Of a stretch of DNA of 64,000 nucleotides, positions 1-11,267 are shown one piece after another (the stretch's first letter is position 1; the number at the start of each line of letters is the position of its first letter). The notes beneath the pieces were generated by a model. That model saw only the letters and a list, made by a program, of their open reading frames with translations. It ran no database searches and was not told the origin of the DNA. The DNA lies in the NCBI RefSeq assembly GCF_032854445.1, contig NC_088301.1, positions 10,042,281 through 10,106,280 on the forward strand, given 5' to 3'. The position numbers were made by a program, and so were the translations under genes. This DNA comes from Liolophura sinensis (lineage: Eukaryota > Mollusca > Polyplacophora > Chitonida > Chitonidae).

Positions 1-972
1 AAACTGAGGAAACTTCATGATCAAAAATGGAAGATTATCTAAGCTGAGTAAAAACTGAAACCACATGGATCAATGTGTAGGGTGTTCAAGCCACACTGTA
101 GTATATGTATTGTAAGTTGTAGTCAGCAGGCAGACTGAGGCAACACGAAATTTATTTTATGTTTTACAGGCAAGCCAACACTAAAATATCAAAAAATGAA
201 ACAAAAATAAAACTGAAAATGTATGAGTTTCATTATTTTAAAGGCTTGTGATCATGTAAGAATCTTTTGAAAAAAAAAAAAAATAACCAAACATAGTCTT
301 CATTTTTCAAAAATAAGACAACTTTGAAATTTAATAACCAAACAGTCGGCATTTTCCACAAAAAAGATGATTTTGAAGTTTTACTTTCACTTTCATACCC
401 ACCTCTTACACTGCTAAAACATTTATTCTGCTTGTCAAATAACAATTAAGAAATGTTGAGGCCTGATATGAAAGGCTTATTAAGCACCGCTGTAAGGTTG
501 TCAAGAAGATATTCATATTTAGTAAACACGGAATCCTGTCCGCTTGTTTCTCAGTTACACAAGACCTAATAATTTGGTAGAATGCTCAGTTTAGGATTTG
601 TCCAAACAGTCTTTGAACATATTTAAATTAATGTTTAATCATTGACCAGGGGCTGATTCCAGAAGACATTTTTGAGTTTAGTCAAAATTTCAATTTTCAA
701 TATCTTACATAGGTAACAGCCCCTATTACGATACATTTACATAAATCATACATGTATAACACTTGCAAGGGTTTTTTTTCTTACCTATTAACTCATGGGT
801 TCCAAAATAAAGGGTAAAATTAAGTTTCAATTTGTGATAAAAGTCTAAACTAGATTTGTGCCAAAATTTTGTCTAAAATTGTCTGTGCTTGTATCCACAG
901 ACTCTTGTATATGATCATATACTTGACAGGCCCAGACTACCTTTTGCTACGGACAATTCTGCAACCACTCAC
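1..972 (-). other. Vasculin intron 8 (left edge of window)
   Basis: No exon recognised. AT-rich, with A/T homopolymers. A half-palindromic element may start near 648 (GGGGCTGATTCCAGAAG, a typical invertebrate MITE end), but its mate end is not seen. The core at 155-200 resembles 44762-44810. Confidence 0.5.
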
Positions 973-1143
973 CTCATCACTCTTGTCACTGGATTTGACT
1001 TTCTCATCGTCTTCTCCCTTGCCACTATTTTCCCGCCGCATGGCCCGTAGGAAATTGCTCTTCTTGTCACCCAGGTTCTTAGGCTGTGTCACAAGCCGTG
1101 TACTGAGGATATCAATGGCAGGTGTAGGGGACTGGCGAGATAC
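973..1143 (-). CDS. GPBP1L1: Vasculin coding exon 8 (RLTKL...KSEFLKAL region)
   Basis: Acceptor CGTATCAG, donor GTGAGTGG. The 57 codons include TRLVTQPKNLGDKKSNFLRA, matching the family RLTKLTR..DKKSEFLKAL block, then a Lys/Glu/Asp-rich tail. The donor shows the gene continues toward or past position 1. Confidence 0.9.
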
Positions 1144-4100
1144 CTGATACGAAAGACAGCAGTGGTTGGTATACATGCAGTGAACAAGCCACCACAGTTT
1201 CACATGGAACTTGCCACACTTTACGACTCAAAGACGATTAAGTTGCAATGCACGTCAAGATTAATCCACAGTCAAATTACTCATACAACACTGATTTTTT
1301 TTTCACAAAAATTACTAAATCAAATCAATACATCATCATCAATACCTATTGTGAAAAACTGGCCAGTTTTAAAACAGTATTTGAATCTACTTGATTTTCC
1401 CAATTTGAAATGACTGACTGCATTTTCTGAAATGCCATATTCTAATGATAGAAACATTTGCAAGCTTACGACAGCTCAGTAGGCCTGACTTGTTGCACAG
1501 CCACAAGCAGCCACTTGTTCTCTGACAGTTATTTTCAAGCATTTTTATTGGCTGTTAGCTTCATGACAAACTCATTTTATAATGTTTTCCCCGTTTTAAA
1601 CAGTTCTTATATCTGCTATTTTTTTCCTTTAAAATGTCTTGTGAAATGGCAAAGGGAATTCTACAATAAACACATTGACAGAGTAACATCCTCACTCTAA
1701 ACAATCTTCAGAATTTAAAAGGGATTTTGTATTCAACACAGCTTGTAAACAGTTATTTTAAGTTTTATAACTACAGGTTTTTCTGTCCAGAGCCAACATG
1801 TGTCCTACCTCTTTAGATGTGCTGGACTGTTGAGAACTCTTGCTGCCTGTATATGCCCCAGGCTCCTTGACATAAGCACCATTCAACCGAAGACTCTCCC
1901 TGGCTTTACGAGGAACATTCCCCTGTTGGACACAATGAATAAAGGCATAAATCTACAAGGGTAACTCCACCTTGTCAGCTACCTCACAAACCCCTTGATG
2001 CAAGGTCACCACTTAGCCAGTGGGGATGAATTATTATATTGTATTTCAACTAGTGTAGCTTTTTTCAGCTGACAGATTTTGTTGGCTTTGGACTGATTCC
2101 TCCACCTGATGCTATACAAGTACATTGCTGCTCGGCTTCTCCTGCTGCAAACGCATTACTATTACTCGTATACTGAAATTAGATGTATCGGTTTATACCA
2201 AAATCAGAATTAACACAAGGCTGTGGAGTATGAAAGTAATATTCAGTGGTAAAAAAAGAAACTTGGGAAACTTGTGTTGACAATTAAACTCCTTCATATC
2301 ACTTCTGAACAAATTTTATCACTGTAAATTCCCAAAACGATACATTATTAAACATTTTGCTTACCTGTGTGAACAAGAGACATGTAATTTTATAACAGTT
2401 CCAGGTGTAGGCTTGATGTCAGCTGACCTGATTCAACTCATACTTGATGGGTTCTACAGTATTAAGGCCCTTACAATGGGCTTTCATGTCAGTATATCTG
2501 ACTTGATTTCTTTTCTTTTAACACATGCTTAAATGTTTAGAACCACTAGGAAATTTAGAGAACTAGCGTACCTATGAATAAGTTTATTTAACTGCAGGAC
2601 AGTACAATCATATGGTTGCACAAATAGCACTAACCTTGTTAGGTACTAATGCCTTGTAGATATTAGCACTAGACTGACTGGTTTTGGTTGGGCTCTCTTT
2701 GGGCACAGCCTCTCCAGAATGCGGCTCATCTGGCTTACTGGTGGAAGAGGACTTTAGTGGAGGGTTGTCTGGAAGATACAAGGCAAGAGTTTATTAATTG
2801 CATGGGAATGTCAAAGTAGAATCAGACCTGGGACATTAATTAGTTTGTTTACTTACAAGATGTTAGATATCTTTCGACAGCCAAGTGTAGTTTGTGTTTT
2901 CTTTACCAAAATCATACTTAAATTGTCCTCCTGCACTTCTATCTTTCATACAGATCAAATAAAAACATTATGAAAAGCTACAAGGCTACAAAAGGCTCAC
3001 CTGTAGAAGACAGATGAATGCAAAATTATTGCTCAATACATAAAGTACTCAAACTTTTACAGTAGCATTGATTTTATCATCAAAAAAAAATGAAAAATAA
3101 AAGTCATGAATTTTGCAATTTACAGCAATTAATGTGCACACTGATGATTGAACATCCCCCCCTGTGTCATAAGCTTTACATGCTAAAACATGCAGTACTT
3201 ACCATACATATACAAAAAATACCACTCCAAACATATACATTCATTTTGCTTTCCTTGTTATTTGACACACATGGTGGGGTATGACAAACTAAAGCACAGG
3301 CAAGCCAATAAATATTGAATCGGTTACTGAAGCTCAGCTGTTCATTATTACTTGCAGTATCCATAGTCTCTCCACTTAATATACCAATCATAACCACTAC
3401 ACCACTGGTGTGCTCTCAATTTTCACAATGAATTTTCAAGAAATTTTTGGGTAATAGACTGGAATATGGAATTATTAAAATTATTAAATTTTGAAAACAA
3501 ACCAAGTGCAAAAGTTGCCATCCACTGTTTCAACCATGTTTGTTAAAACAAAAACAAATTGCAGAGGCTGTAGTGTGCTCATGTCATCACTGGAAACAGA
3601 GGAGTGGAGACCACATGAATGGGTGACACTGATAGCAGTTCTACAATTGCTGTTGCAGATTTCTGAAGTTCGAATACCACTCACCCCAGACTCCCCCTCC
3701 ATTGACCACCTTACTGGTTGTACTCTCTTTCTTCTCTCCATTCAAAGATGGCTGTATACATAAAAAGATCAATGTTAAACACTCATTTATACTGAAACAC
3801 ACTGAAAACACACTGAAAACACATCACTGACAACCAGTGGAACTGCGTTTACTAAGGGAAAACAGAATCAATCAACAAAAAAAAAAAGAAAACAAAACAT
3901 ATTTACCACTGACAAATGATCATGTTTGTCTCAATATTTTATTTGACCTAAATTGCATAAAAAAAATTTCACCATATCCCAGGATATGCTTTTTCAAGAT
4001 GTGTCGGTACTTATATATTTAATTGAAGTGATAGACCGTACTCAAAAGTATTTCACTTCTACGCGTACGGTCAGCGTTATGGTGGGAGGAAATTGAGCTG

Positions 4101-6763
4101 AGCCCGGGGAAAACCCACGACCATCCGCGTGTTATTGGCCACCAAGGAGTGTTGGAAGACATGTAAACTCCTATAAGACACCACATTTATCATAACTATG
4201 ACCATGTAAGTGACAAAATTCAAGGCCACATCATTCAAAGATTTTCTGGTTCGAAAAAAAAAAAGGCAAACGAAAGTCCACATGACCCTAGATTCTGCCC
4301 AATTACCCTTACCAGAGGAATCATAAAAACAACGCAGACTGAATATGATTTACTCACAAAATCGTCATTAAATGCCTTATGCTTCTCCGGGCCAGAGTCT
4401 CTATCCTTGCCCTTGTCTCCATCCCGCCCTTCACGCAGGACTCTACCCTCTTTGTCGTGATAGCTGCGCTTTGGAGGAGTACGACCAGGGTAGCCATTGT
4501 AGTACGGGTCTCCATGGTAATAGTCATAGGGGTAGAGATCATAATAACCTGGGTAGCCTCCGTTCAACTAAAACACACAGTTAAAGTTACACAGCATTTT
4601 TTTTATTCTTTATCTCTTGAATTTAGTCTTAAAGGAAACAACAATAACAATAAAAACAAAGCTGTCCTCATCAGACACAATCGGTACCCAAAATTACCTC
4701 AATTTCCTTTCAGAAGTATCTAACTGCATATAACGCAGGGATCAAAATGTTTGGTCATTCAACTGTTTTCAAGAGTTCAAAATAAACATGATGAAATCAT
4801 TTCAGTCACATACATGATTGTTATATTTTATCCACTTCCATGCTGCTTTACAAATATTTTAGTGAAATCACACGTATTTCACACCTTTAAAACATAATAG
4901 ATGACCTCAACCTTTGTCAAGGCCATCACTTTGAAGGTTGAAATATAAAGCATTTTGAACCATACAATTGTACTAAGGTATTGATGAAGAAGTTTAGGTG
5001 TTCCAGATAGTTTTCAGCCCTTTTCATGTGTTTGATGGCACCTTCATATTCATAGCTGAAGACAATACAAGGCAGTCTCAGGTAACAAGGTATCATGACC
5101 ACTCACCTGGTTGAAACGGGAGCTTGGATGTTGATATTTTCCGTCTCGGGTTGGAGGACGCAAGAGAGAGGGCTGAGAGCCATATTGCATGTTGTACTTG
5201 TCATAACTGTAGCCATTATAATAAGGGTAGGGGCCATACTGATAAGCATAGTAGTCCTCTTCAACAGAGTGATGGCGGAATTTGCTAGGGTGTCGCTTAC
5301 CTGAAACAAATGGCCAATTTTATACTGGAACAAATTTACCTACAACCACTCTCAGTTTGCCATATACATATACACCACCACCATGTACTTCAAATATTGA
5401 TTTAAAGAATACATAAAACGCTTCTTAATGTCTTCTATACATGGAAGTCAAACAATCAATTTGAAGAGTAGAGCTGTTTTTAATTCTTACTTGAAAACAA
5501 GGAATTCAATAGACATAACAGATATTCTTCTCCTGGTTGAGGATTAAAAATGCCAGCTACAGATATATACCTCCATCATAATATGTGTCAAAGGAATGCT
5601 GTCTGTGTAAGCGGTTGTAATCGGGCCCGTAGCGGTTGTAAGAGTTATGATAAGCGTCGTCCTTCCGGCTGCGACTCGCCTTCTCGGCCTGATCAGAGCT
5701 CTTCAGGCCAGATGACTTCTGCAAACAATCAGAAACTGGTCAGGTACCTCATTTCATAAAAAGTCCTAACAGTAGGTCTAACACCTGAAACGTAAATAAT
5801 TCCACAATTCCTTTGTCTCACTGTGTTGGAGTGGCCACATATTTATGTCTCTGTAGTTGTAGTTTTATGCAAATAAGAGTATTCTGGAAGAGGCTCTCAC
5901 TGTTTGGAACTTCATTTTGTCGTGGTTGCAAAGCACGATGGTGCAAACACAAAGAATTTTTCTGATAATTTATTGCTTAAAGGCAAAAAACACACTAAAA
6001 TGAAGTACATATGTCAAATAAAAGATCATTCAACATTGCCCAAGATAAATCCCCAATTCTTCGGTAATGACCCAGAGAGTATCAGTGACGTCACACCCAC
6101 ATTTTTGGCTTGAAACAGTTACAAGACTCTTTTGGCAAATGTATTCAAAGATCTATATGCACTTTGAATGAATGATTACGGTTTAATACCACATCGGCAA
6201 TTTTCCAGCCATATCTACATGCATCTTGCATGATGAAATCTAATAGCGTTAAGTGGTAAAAAGAAAACTGGTGTGACGTCAATGGTTAAATACAGTCAGA
6301 AAAGGCCCATCCTAGAATTAAAATTTTCAAATCATTTTACTAGGTTGAAAAAGGGGTTTTTTTGGCATTTTATGGTCATGACATATACATCCAAGTACAC
6401 AGTTTCATGCCAAATGAGGAAACATGTCAAGAAAATTTTTGAAGCAACACAAAAGCATTAAGAAGTATTAAAAAGCATGTATAGTTTAACAGCACACAGG
6501 ATTCCATATTTACATAAATACAAGTGAAGTTCATTGGTTCGATACAAGATATACTTTATGTTTACTGATATAAACAGAAAGCCACTGAAATTATTTGGAG
6601 ACATAACCATGAGAATGATTATCATATTTTGTTTCCCTATCTTTAAATTGCATTTTGACTGAGTAACTACATTTTTCAGCGAACTACTTACAGGATTCTC
6701 CTGATTGGGAATCTTAAGCCAAGCTGGTGCAAAATCATGTTTGGGTGCGTTGCTGGAGGCCAT
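973..6763 (-). CDS. GPBP1L1: Vasculin / GC-rich promoter-binding protein 1-like (GPBP1/GPBP1L1), 8 coding exons, 3' end outside window
   Basis: Predicted nuclear, DNA/RNA-associated transcription regulator of the vasculin family. The coding sequence joins, on the minus strand, 6763-6692, 5718-5571, 5300-5107, 4567-4358, 3751-3685, 2768-2635, 1922-1809 and 1143-973. All junctions are GT-AG and the reading phase is kept throughout, giving 1110 nt or 370 codons. Family landmarks appear in order: HDFAPAWL at the N-terminus, RLHRQHSFD (family RRxHxSxDG), DDF-PSLN followed by GVWDNPP, IYKALVPNK, and TRLVTQPKNLGDKKSNFLRAM. Vertebrate members have about 470 residues and end with a conserved segment containing a SLEAEHRLL motif. 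That segment is absent here and should lie left of position 1. Odd points are a strongly Tyr/Gly/Pro-rich stretch in exons 3-4 and no sign of the MLVIKK motif usually found after GVW. The family call is firm. Whether it is the single invertebrate ortholog of both vertebrate paralogs is inferred. Confidence 0.9.
1809..1922 (-). CDS. GPBP1L1: Vasculin coding exon 7
   Basis: Acceptor TCCAACAG, donor GTAGGA. It encodes 38 residues (GNVPRKARESLRLNGAYVKE then a Ser-rich tail). This linker is poorly conserved in the family. The call rests on phase (0/0), splice sites and position between two conserved exons. Confidence 0.75.
2635..2768 (-). CDS. GPBP1L1: Vasculin coding exon 6 (IYKALVPNK)
   Basis: Acceptor TCTTCCAG, donor GTTAGT. 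The split codon gives Asp, so the join reads GVWDNPPLK, close to GVWENPP of GPBP1L1. A Ser/Thr/Pro-rich linker follows, then IYKALVPNK, equivalent to SVYKxLVPKP. MLVIKK should lie between these two motifs but is not present. Confidence 0.87.
3685..3751 (-). CDS. GPBP1L1: Vasculin coding exon 5 (PSLN...GVW)
   Basis: A 67-nt exon with acceptor GTATACAG and donor GTGAGTGG. It encodes PSLNGEKKESTTSKVVNGGGVW, completing DF-PSLN and reaching the GVW that is invariant in the vertebrate proteins. It leaves in phase 1. Confidence 0.88.
4026..4140 (-). mobile_element. SINE-1 3' fragment (in vasculin intron 4)
   Basis: Reverse-oriented 3' part of the SINE-1 family, recognised by GTACTCAAAAGTATTTCACT, TATGGTGGGAGGAAA and ACCCACGACCATCCGC in order. 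It lacks the AAAT tail and is diverged, so it is an old copy. Confidence 0.75.
4358..4567 (-). CDS. GPBP1L1: Vasculin coding exon 4, Tyr-rich then charged
   Basis: Acceptor TGTTTTAG, donor GTGAGT. The 70 codons begin LNGGYPGYYDLYPYDYY, continue with a highly charged KGKDRDSGPEKHK tract and end FNDDF. This ends the EEDFPSLN motif, which is split across the exon 4/5 junction. Confidence 0.87.
5107..5300 (-). CDS. GPBP1L1: Vasculin coding exon 3, tyrosine-rich
   Basis: Acceptor GTTTCAG, donor GTGAGT. It joins exon 2 in phase 1 to give GKRHPSKFRHHSVEEDYY and continues with a segment in which Tyr, Gly, Asn and Pro dominate (YGPYPYYNGYSYDKY). The RHHSVEEDYY stretch resembles the FRHDSVDSG repeat of GPBP1L1. 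The Tyr density is much higher than I know for vertebrate members. Confidence 0.85.
5571..5718 (-). CDS. GPBP1L1: Vasculin coding exon 2
   Basis: Acceptor TTTGCAG, donor GTATATAT (the weakest donor of the gene). It encodes a Lys/Ser/Arg-rich segment and then YNRLHRQHSFDTYYDGG, matching the conserved RRRHNSSDGF region of the family. It enters in phase 0 and leaves in phase 1. Confidence 0.87.
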
Positions 6764-6789
6764 CAGTGACTTTTCACCATCCTGACAGC
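6692..6789 (-). CDS. GPBP1L1: Vasculin exon with start codon
   Basis: Acceptor TTGCAG lies just above 6789 and donor GTAAGTAG just below 6692. ATG at 6763-6761 opens MASSNAPKHDFAPAWLKIP, which aligns with the MAQHDFxPAWL start of the family, so I choose this ATG. The frame stays open upstream through the acceptor (CQDGEKSL), so an N-terminal extension from an upstream exon is possible. The 24 codons end in phase 0. Confidence 0.88.
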
Positions 6790-9640
6790 CTGCAATCAAA
6801 ACATTGTTGGAATGTTAATTCTGTACATCAAAGTCACATTCAAGAGCAGTTTATAAGTTAAACATCAATAACAGAGTGTGTGCCATGCAACATCCAATGA
6901 CTATTGATGTCATTCAGTACTACGTGTACCTGTCACGTCCTCTATGACATTAAGCAATGAAATCTATAGTCAAGAGATACACACAAAAAACGAAAGTGGA
7001 ACAAAAAACAGCTAACTCAATTCATAGGTTTCACATATTAATGCACCTTATCACAAAATGTGCCCACATGTATTTTCTGCTGTGAATTGGTTGTTAAGAC
7101 CTCCCCTTATGTATCTAAAAATTTAAGGGCACTTCACCCTCCTGCAGCATTGGCATGCAGACGAGCACTACTGCTGATCATAAAAGGTACATAACAGTAC
7201 TGTAAATCTTCAACCTTTGTGATCTTTTACTTTTTTCTCTTACCTTTTTTTCAGTAAAGTTTATGCATACAATTATTATGACAATGTCGCTAAAGATCCA
7301 AGCTTCATTAAACTGTGCAGATTATTTCTCTACAGCCCATAGCTCGCTCAGAATATTTCAAAATATTCACAGCAGTGGTGGTTGAAAAGGTTGAATTAGA
7401 GTATTTATAAAGAGTACCGAACAATCTGCACATCTGTAAACTGTGAATGTCAACAGAGTTTAGTTTTGGAACTGTTGTTATGAAGCAGAGTTTTGTATTA
7501 ACTTCAGCGTTATTTAGACAATATCTGCAGATGGGAGACCACAACTATATATCACAAAACACAGGTTGGCCATGCTGTAAACAAAGTTCGCAAACAGTAT
7601 AAACAGATGGTTGTAAAAAGTACACAGCCACATTACAATGTTCTGGATTCAGAGTTAATTCCCGTCACATAAACTTAGAACAGCGTCCGCTTCATGACCA
7701 GGATAACAATAAAGATTGCATCGGTATTTATTCATGGAGCAGTATGGTACAGTCAGGCCAGTACCCTAAGCATGTTATGTAAGCAGAAGGATAGCCTTGC
7801 TAGTTAGCGGCATCCCATGTCAATACATTAAAGAATAGTGAAAGTGCTTAATTCTGGCTTAATATGCTAAAGCTTGAGTTGATTTTTGTAAATATTTGAT
7901 TGATGTCTTTTGCCAAACTCAAAAGAATCATCAGCTTTGTGGGTGCCAGAAACCCCTAACAAGTTACTTACATTCCCAGGTGTGAATGTACAGATATATG
8001 TACTTGGAAAACAAATGGTCTCAGCGAACAAAAGGAAGTCAAGCAAGCGCCATCTACTCCTTACTAACAGCTGTCCGGTCAACTTCCATCTCAGTACTGA
8101 GTGACTTTAGCGACGACAGTTAGATACATACATCAGAAGATATACAGGAGCAGATGCACCTGTCCGATATCCGAGCTTTACTCATATATGTGTACAACGA
8201 AATTTCAAGACTCATTTTTTTACAACAACTCCTGTAAATATGCAGATGTCTTGCTATTCCACAAAATACACTAAATCTTTCAGAATCTGTTTACCTGAAC
8301 CAGAAGAATCTGAATCAGAGGACTGTGAGTTATGATGAGGAACTGTTCCTCCTGGCAAGACTCCAGTGATTTGGTTTCAAGGCAAGCGCCACAGTCTCCT
8401 GCAGCTGTATAGTACTGCGTTGTCCAGTCAATTCACATGCCAACCTCCTCGCTCTCTTTCCAACACAGTATTCTTTGGTACAAAAGTCACACCTAGGTGA
8501 CTGACTACAAATGTTAGATAATATTTCGGGGATGTTTTGCTACCTGTACATGACAATGTTGTTTTATGAACAGCGCTAGATATAGCTGTATCTAGGGCCG
8601 TATCGCACAGGTCATTTCCACAGCTCAACAAATACTATTCCATTTTCTACTTTGCACTAAGAAATAACATACGAGAGTCAATGTAATCCTGGTATCGCAT
8701 ACACAAAGGCACATATCACGGTTTTCTAAACAACTGCATGAATTCCTGCAGATGATAAATGGTAAGTATAAAAAAATATATCTGTCTCTGGAACAATCTG
8801 CACACCGGTGATCGAACTATGAGCTCATTCTTTCTTGTGGTTTAATCCTTCGATTTATATACAAATATATTACAGGCTGGGAAAGTATGTCTGAAGAGAT
8901 ACGGTCATAACATGATCAAAGGTAGACTTGTTTATGAACAGCAGATCACACTGCTGAACAATGTTGCTGTCCAAACCAAGCTTATCAAACAAACGATGCA
9001 GAAACTTAATACTTTTAGGCTTATTCATGAAAAGCATTTAAATGATACTCTCGTCATCTCTGTAACAATTTAACTGATGCACAATTGTCACTTATTTTCG
9101 CTGATGATCCTTTCTTGATGAACACCTTTGCGTGTCATATCAAGCTCTGGAGACCGATCCAATGAATATGGCCTATTCTAAGCCAGCAGAACTATATCAA
9201 AGAAAGAATGATCAATCCGCAATGTCCACATGTGACAACTGCATGTGAGAGAGAAGAGTAGTGGTTGGATCCCTGTAGCTTGCTACCCTTGTTGACACTT
9301 CTTCGATACCATAAAATATAACAATTTGAGGTCGTAGTGGATCGCTGGTTGTCTTGAGCAATGTTATACACGTCTTGACTTTAAAGAAACTGTGGTTTTA
9401 TTCGGAATCCATCGGTCACAATCTTCTGTAGGAAGCTTCAAACGATCAACAAGTTCACGTAATTCGACAATTTCACAACAGCGCGTGCAGCATGCACGCT
9501 GGTCTGAAAGTTGTTTTCAAAGGGCACAAGTATCAGGTTGTTTCTTCAGAACCTTATACAAACTGACTTGCATACGCCACAATATAAATCTTTCGAAGAC
9601 TACTCATAACCAACGAGGTTTGTCACTTCTATTCCCATCA
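6790..9640 (-). other. 5' region / first intron(s) of vasculin gene
   Basis: Between the start-codon exon and the promoter-like segment I see only the candidate exon at 8295-8351. The short ORFs here have no recognisable similarity or splice context. The transcription start cannot be placed. Confidence 0.4.
8295..8351 (-). other. Candidate upstream (5') exon of vasculin gene
   Basis: Donor GTAAACAG follows ..TCTGGTTCAG. A possible acceptor is CTTGCCAG at 8359-8352. Joined to the ATG exon the frame is open (QSSDSDSSGSGCQDGEK then MASS), but an in-frame TGA lies just above the acceptor with no ATG between, so it is more likely 5' UTR. The acceptor has a poor pyrimidine tract. Confidence 0.35.
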
Positions 9641-9930
9641 AAAGCTGTTCCTCTTTCCTGACTTTTCACTCCGTTATGGCGGCTTGCTATCCCATAATTA
9701 TCCCAATAGCCTCCAACCTCAGTGGGAAAAGTTATAAAATATTTTTGGAATTAATGTCATATTCAAGCATTTGGCTGTTGCTCGTATCTATTAGTTTCTT
9801 CAAAATGAGAAATCGCTGAATTGTATAATTTACATTATGGTCATTTTAGCAGATACGTACAGATTGGTTTGTTAGAGAGTATATAAAACTAGGTCAAGGT
9901 TAGAGGCTCACTTTGTCGTCAGTGGAGGTA
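9640..9930. promoter_or_regulatory. Candidate bidirectional promoter between vasculin and TMEM69
   Basis: Divergent genes face away from this segment. It contains ATGGCGGC at 9676-9683 (YY1-type core, often next to start sites), TATATAAAA at 9880-9888, and a strong donor GAG|GTAAAC at 9927/9928 suited to a short TMEM69 5' UTR exon starting about 25-30 bp after the TATA-like box. The words are seen directly. Promoter function is inferred. Confidence 0.45.
9905..9927 (+). other. TMEM69: Candidate non-coding first exon of TMEM69
   Basis: It would start about 20-30 bp downstream of the TATA-like box and ends at the consensus donor GTAAAC at 9928. It would splice to the acceptor ending at 11247. 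The start coordinate is approximate. Confidence 0.35.
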
Positions 9931-11247
9931 AACAAGACATTAGTTTGCGGTTAGACAGTGTAAGGACGGATACGTAAGCACGTCGTCGCAGATTCTACTG
10001 GTTGTGTACAGTGGGACAATTAATAGCTACAAAAATGAAAATTGAAGAATGAGTGTAATGGTGTAAGAAAAATGCACTAGCTTTAATCAGTTCTTCGGGT
10101 TCGAACTTCCGAGATCAGCTCTGAGGAAGTCGACGCTGGGAAGAACATTGCAGTTTCTTGCATGGTACAAGGTAGTGCATGTGCTCTATATATATATGGA
10201 ATTTAGTACAGTGATGAAAGTTGTGGTTTGCTAATGTTAATAGAAAGGTGACTTGGAGACAAAGCAGAAGGATGTAATCAGTGATTTTGAAGAGATAAAA
10301 TGTGCAAATGAATCCTAACGACATTGTTGTTAAATTTATTTCACTGGGTCATAGACCTACTAAATTAGGGTACATTGATTGTGTAAGCTGGCCTGGAAGC
10401 CAGAGACCATGTGATCTTTTTAATAACAGACTACGTGGGTGAAAGAAAATGTCCTCGTAATGTAGTAGTTTAGGAAAGTGTCTGTTTTTGAATGGCTGCC
10501 AGCAATAACGTATTCCTTGGAATTGCATAATTTTCAGCTCTCCACATAGTCTTGAGTATTTGTGCCGAGCTTATGTGATGTTTTCTTGTACAAACAGGTC
10601 TTACTGATTGTTTACGAGAGTGGCAAACATGGGCCTTTTCCCCTATGCTTCAATGCGGGGTGGCGATAATCACATTTTGTTTTCACCTATTCTTCAACTT
10701 TCGCAACTTCTACCAAATTGTGTTTGTCAGCTATCAGATCATCAAGTATCACATCAATCAACTTTTAATTTGTTTAAACTATCTAGGCTGTCATTTAATT
10801 TTAACTGAATTAAACCTATCTGCCAAACTGAAGGAGAGAAACCATTACAGATGTATCAGAATTTGGATGTGAACCTTGGTGATGAAGAGAGGGTGGTCCG
10901 GGGGGCTTCAGTTTTTTTTCTAGAGAACAGCCACTTTTCACAGGCATCCCCCATCACTTTGGAAATGGCTCTGATGCGCCTATTCATTGTTGCTTCACAT
11001 GCATATTAAGCTTTCTCTTGCCTCTAACAAACTCTCTGCACCAAAAAGGGCACGGTATTGTCATGGATATTTTCGGATGCAGGAATTTTTTCCAATACAT
11101 TGATGACTCAGTGATCATAATCGGTGATGAGTAGTGATGATTCAGCTTCATCATTCTTCCAGTACATCCTTGAACATTTATACTCTCAAAACATGTTTAA
11201 ATAGTTTGCTCAGAACACTGTGTGATCTATTTTTATTCTGATTTCAG
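9928..11247 (+). other. Putative 5' UTR intron of TMEM69
   Basis: Bounded by GTAAAC on the left and TTTTTATTCTGATTTCAG on the right. No coding exon or known repeat is recognised inside. Confidence 0.4.
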
Positions 11248-11267
11248 GATTAACAGATTCTGTAGGT

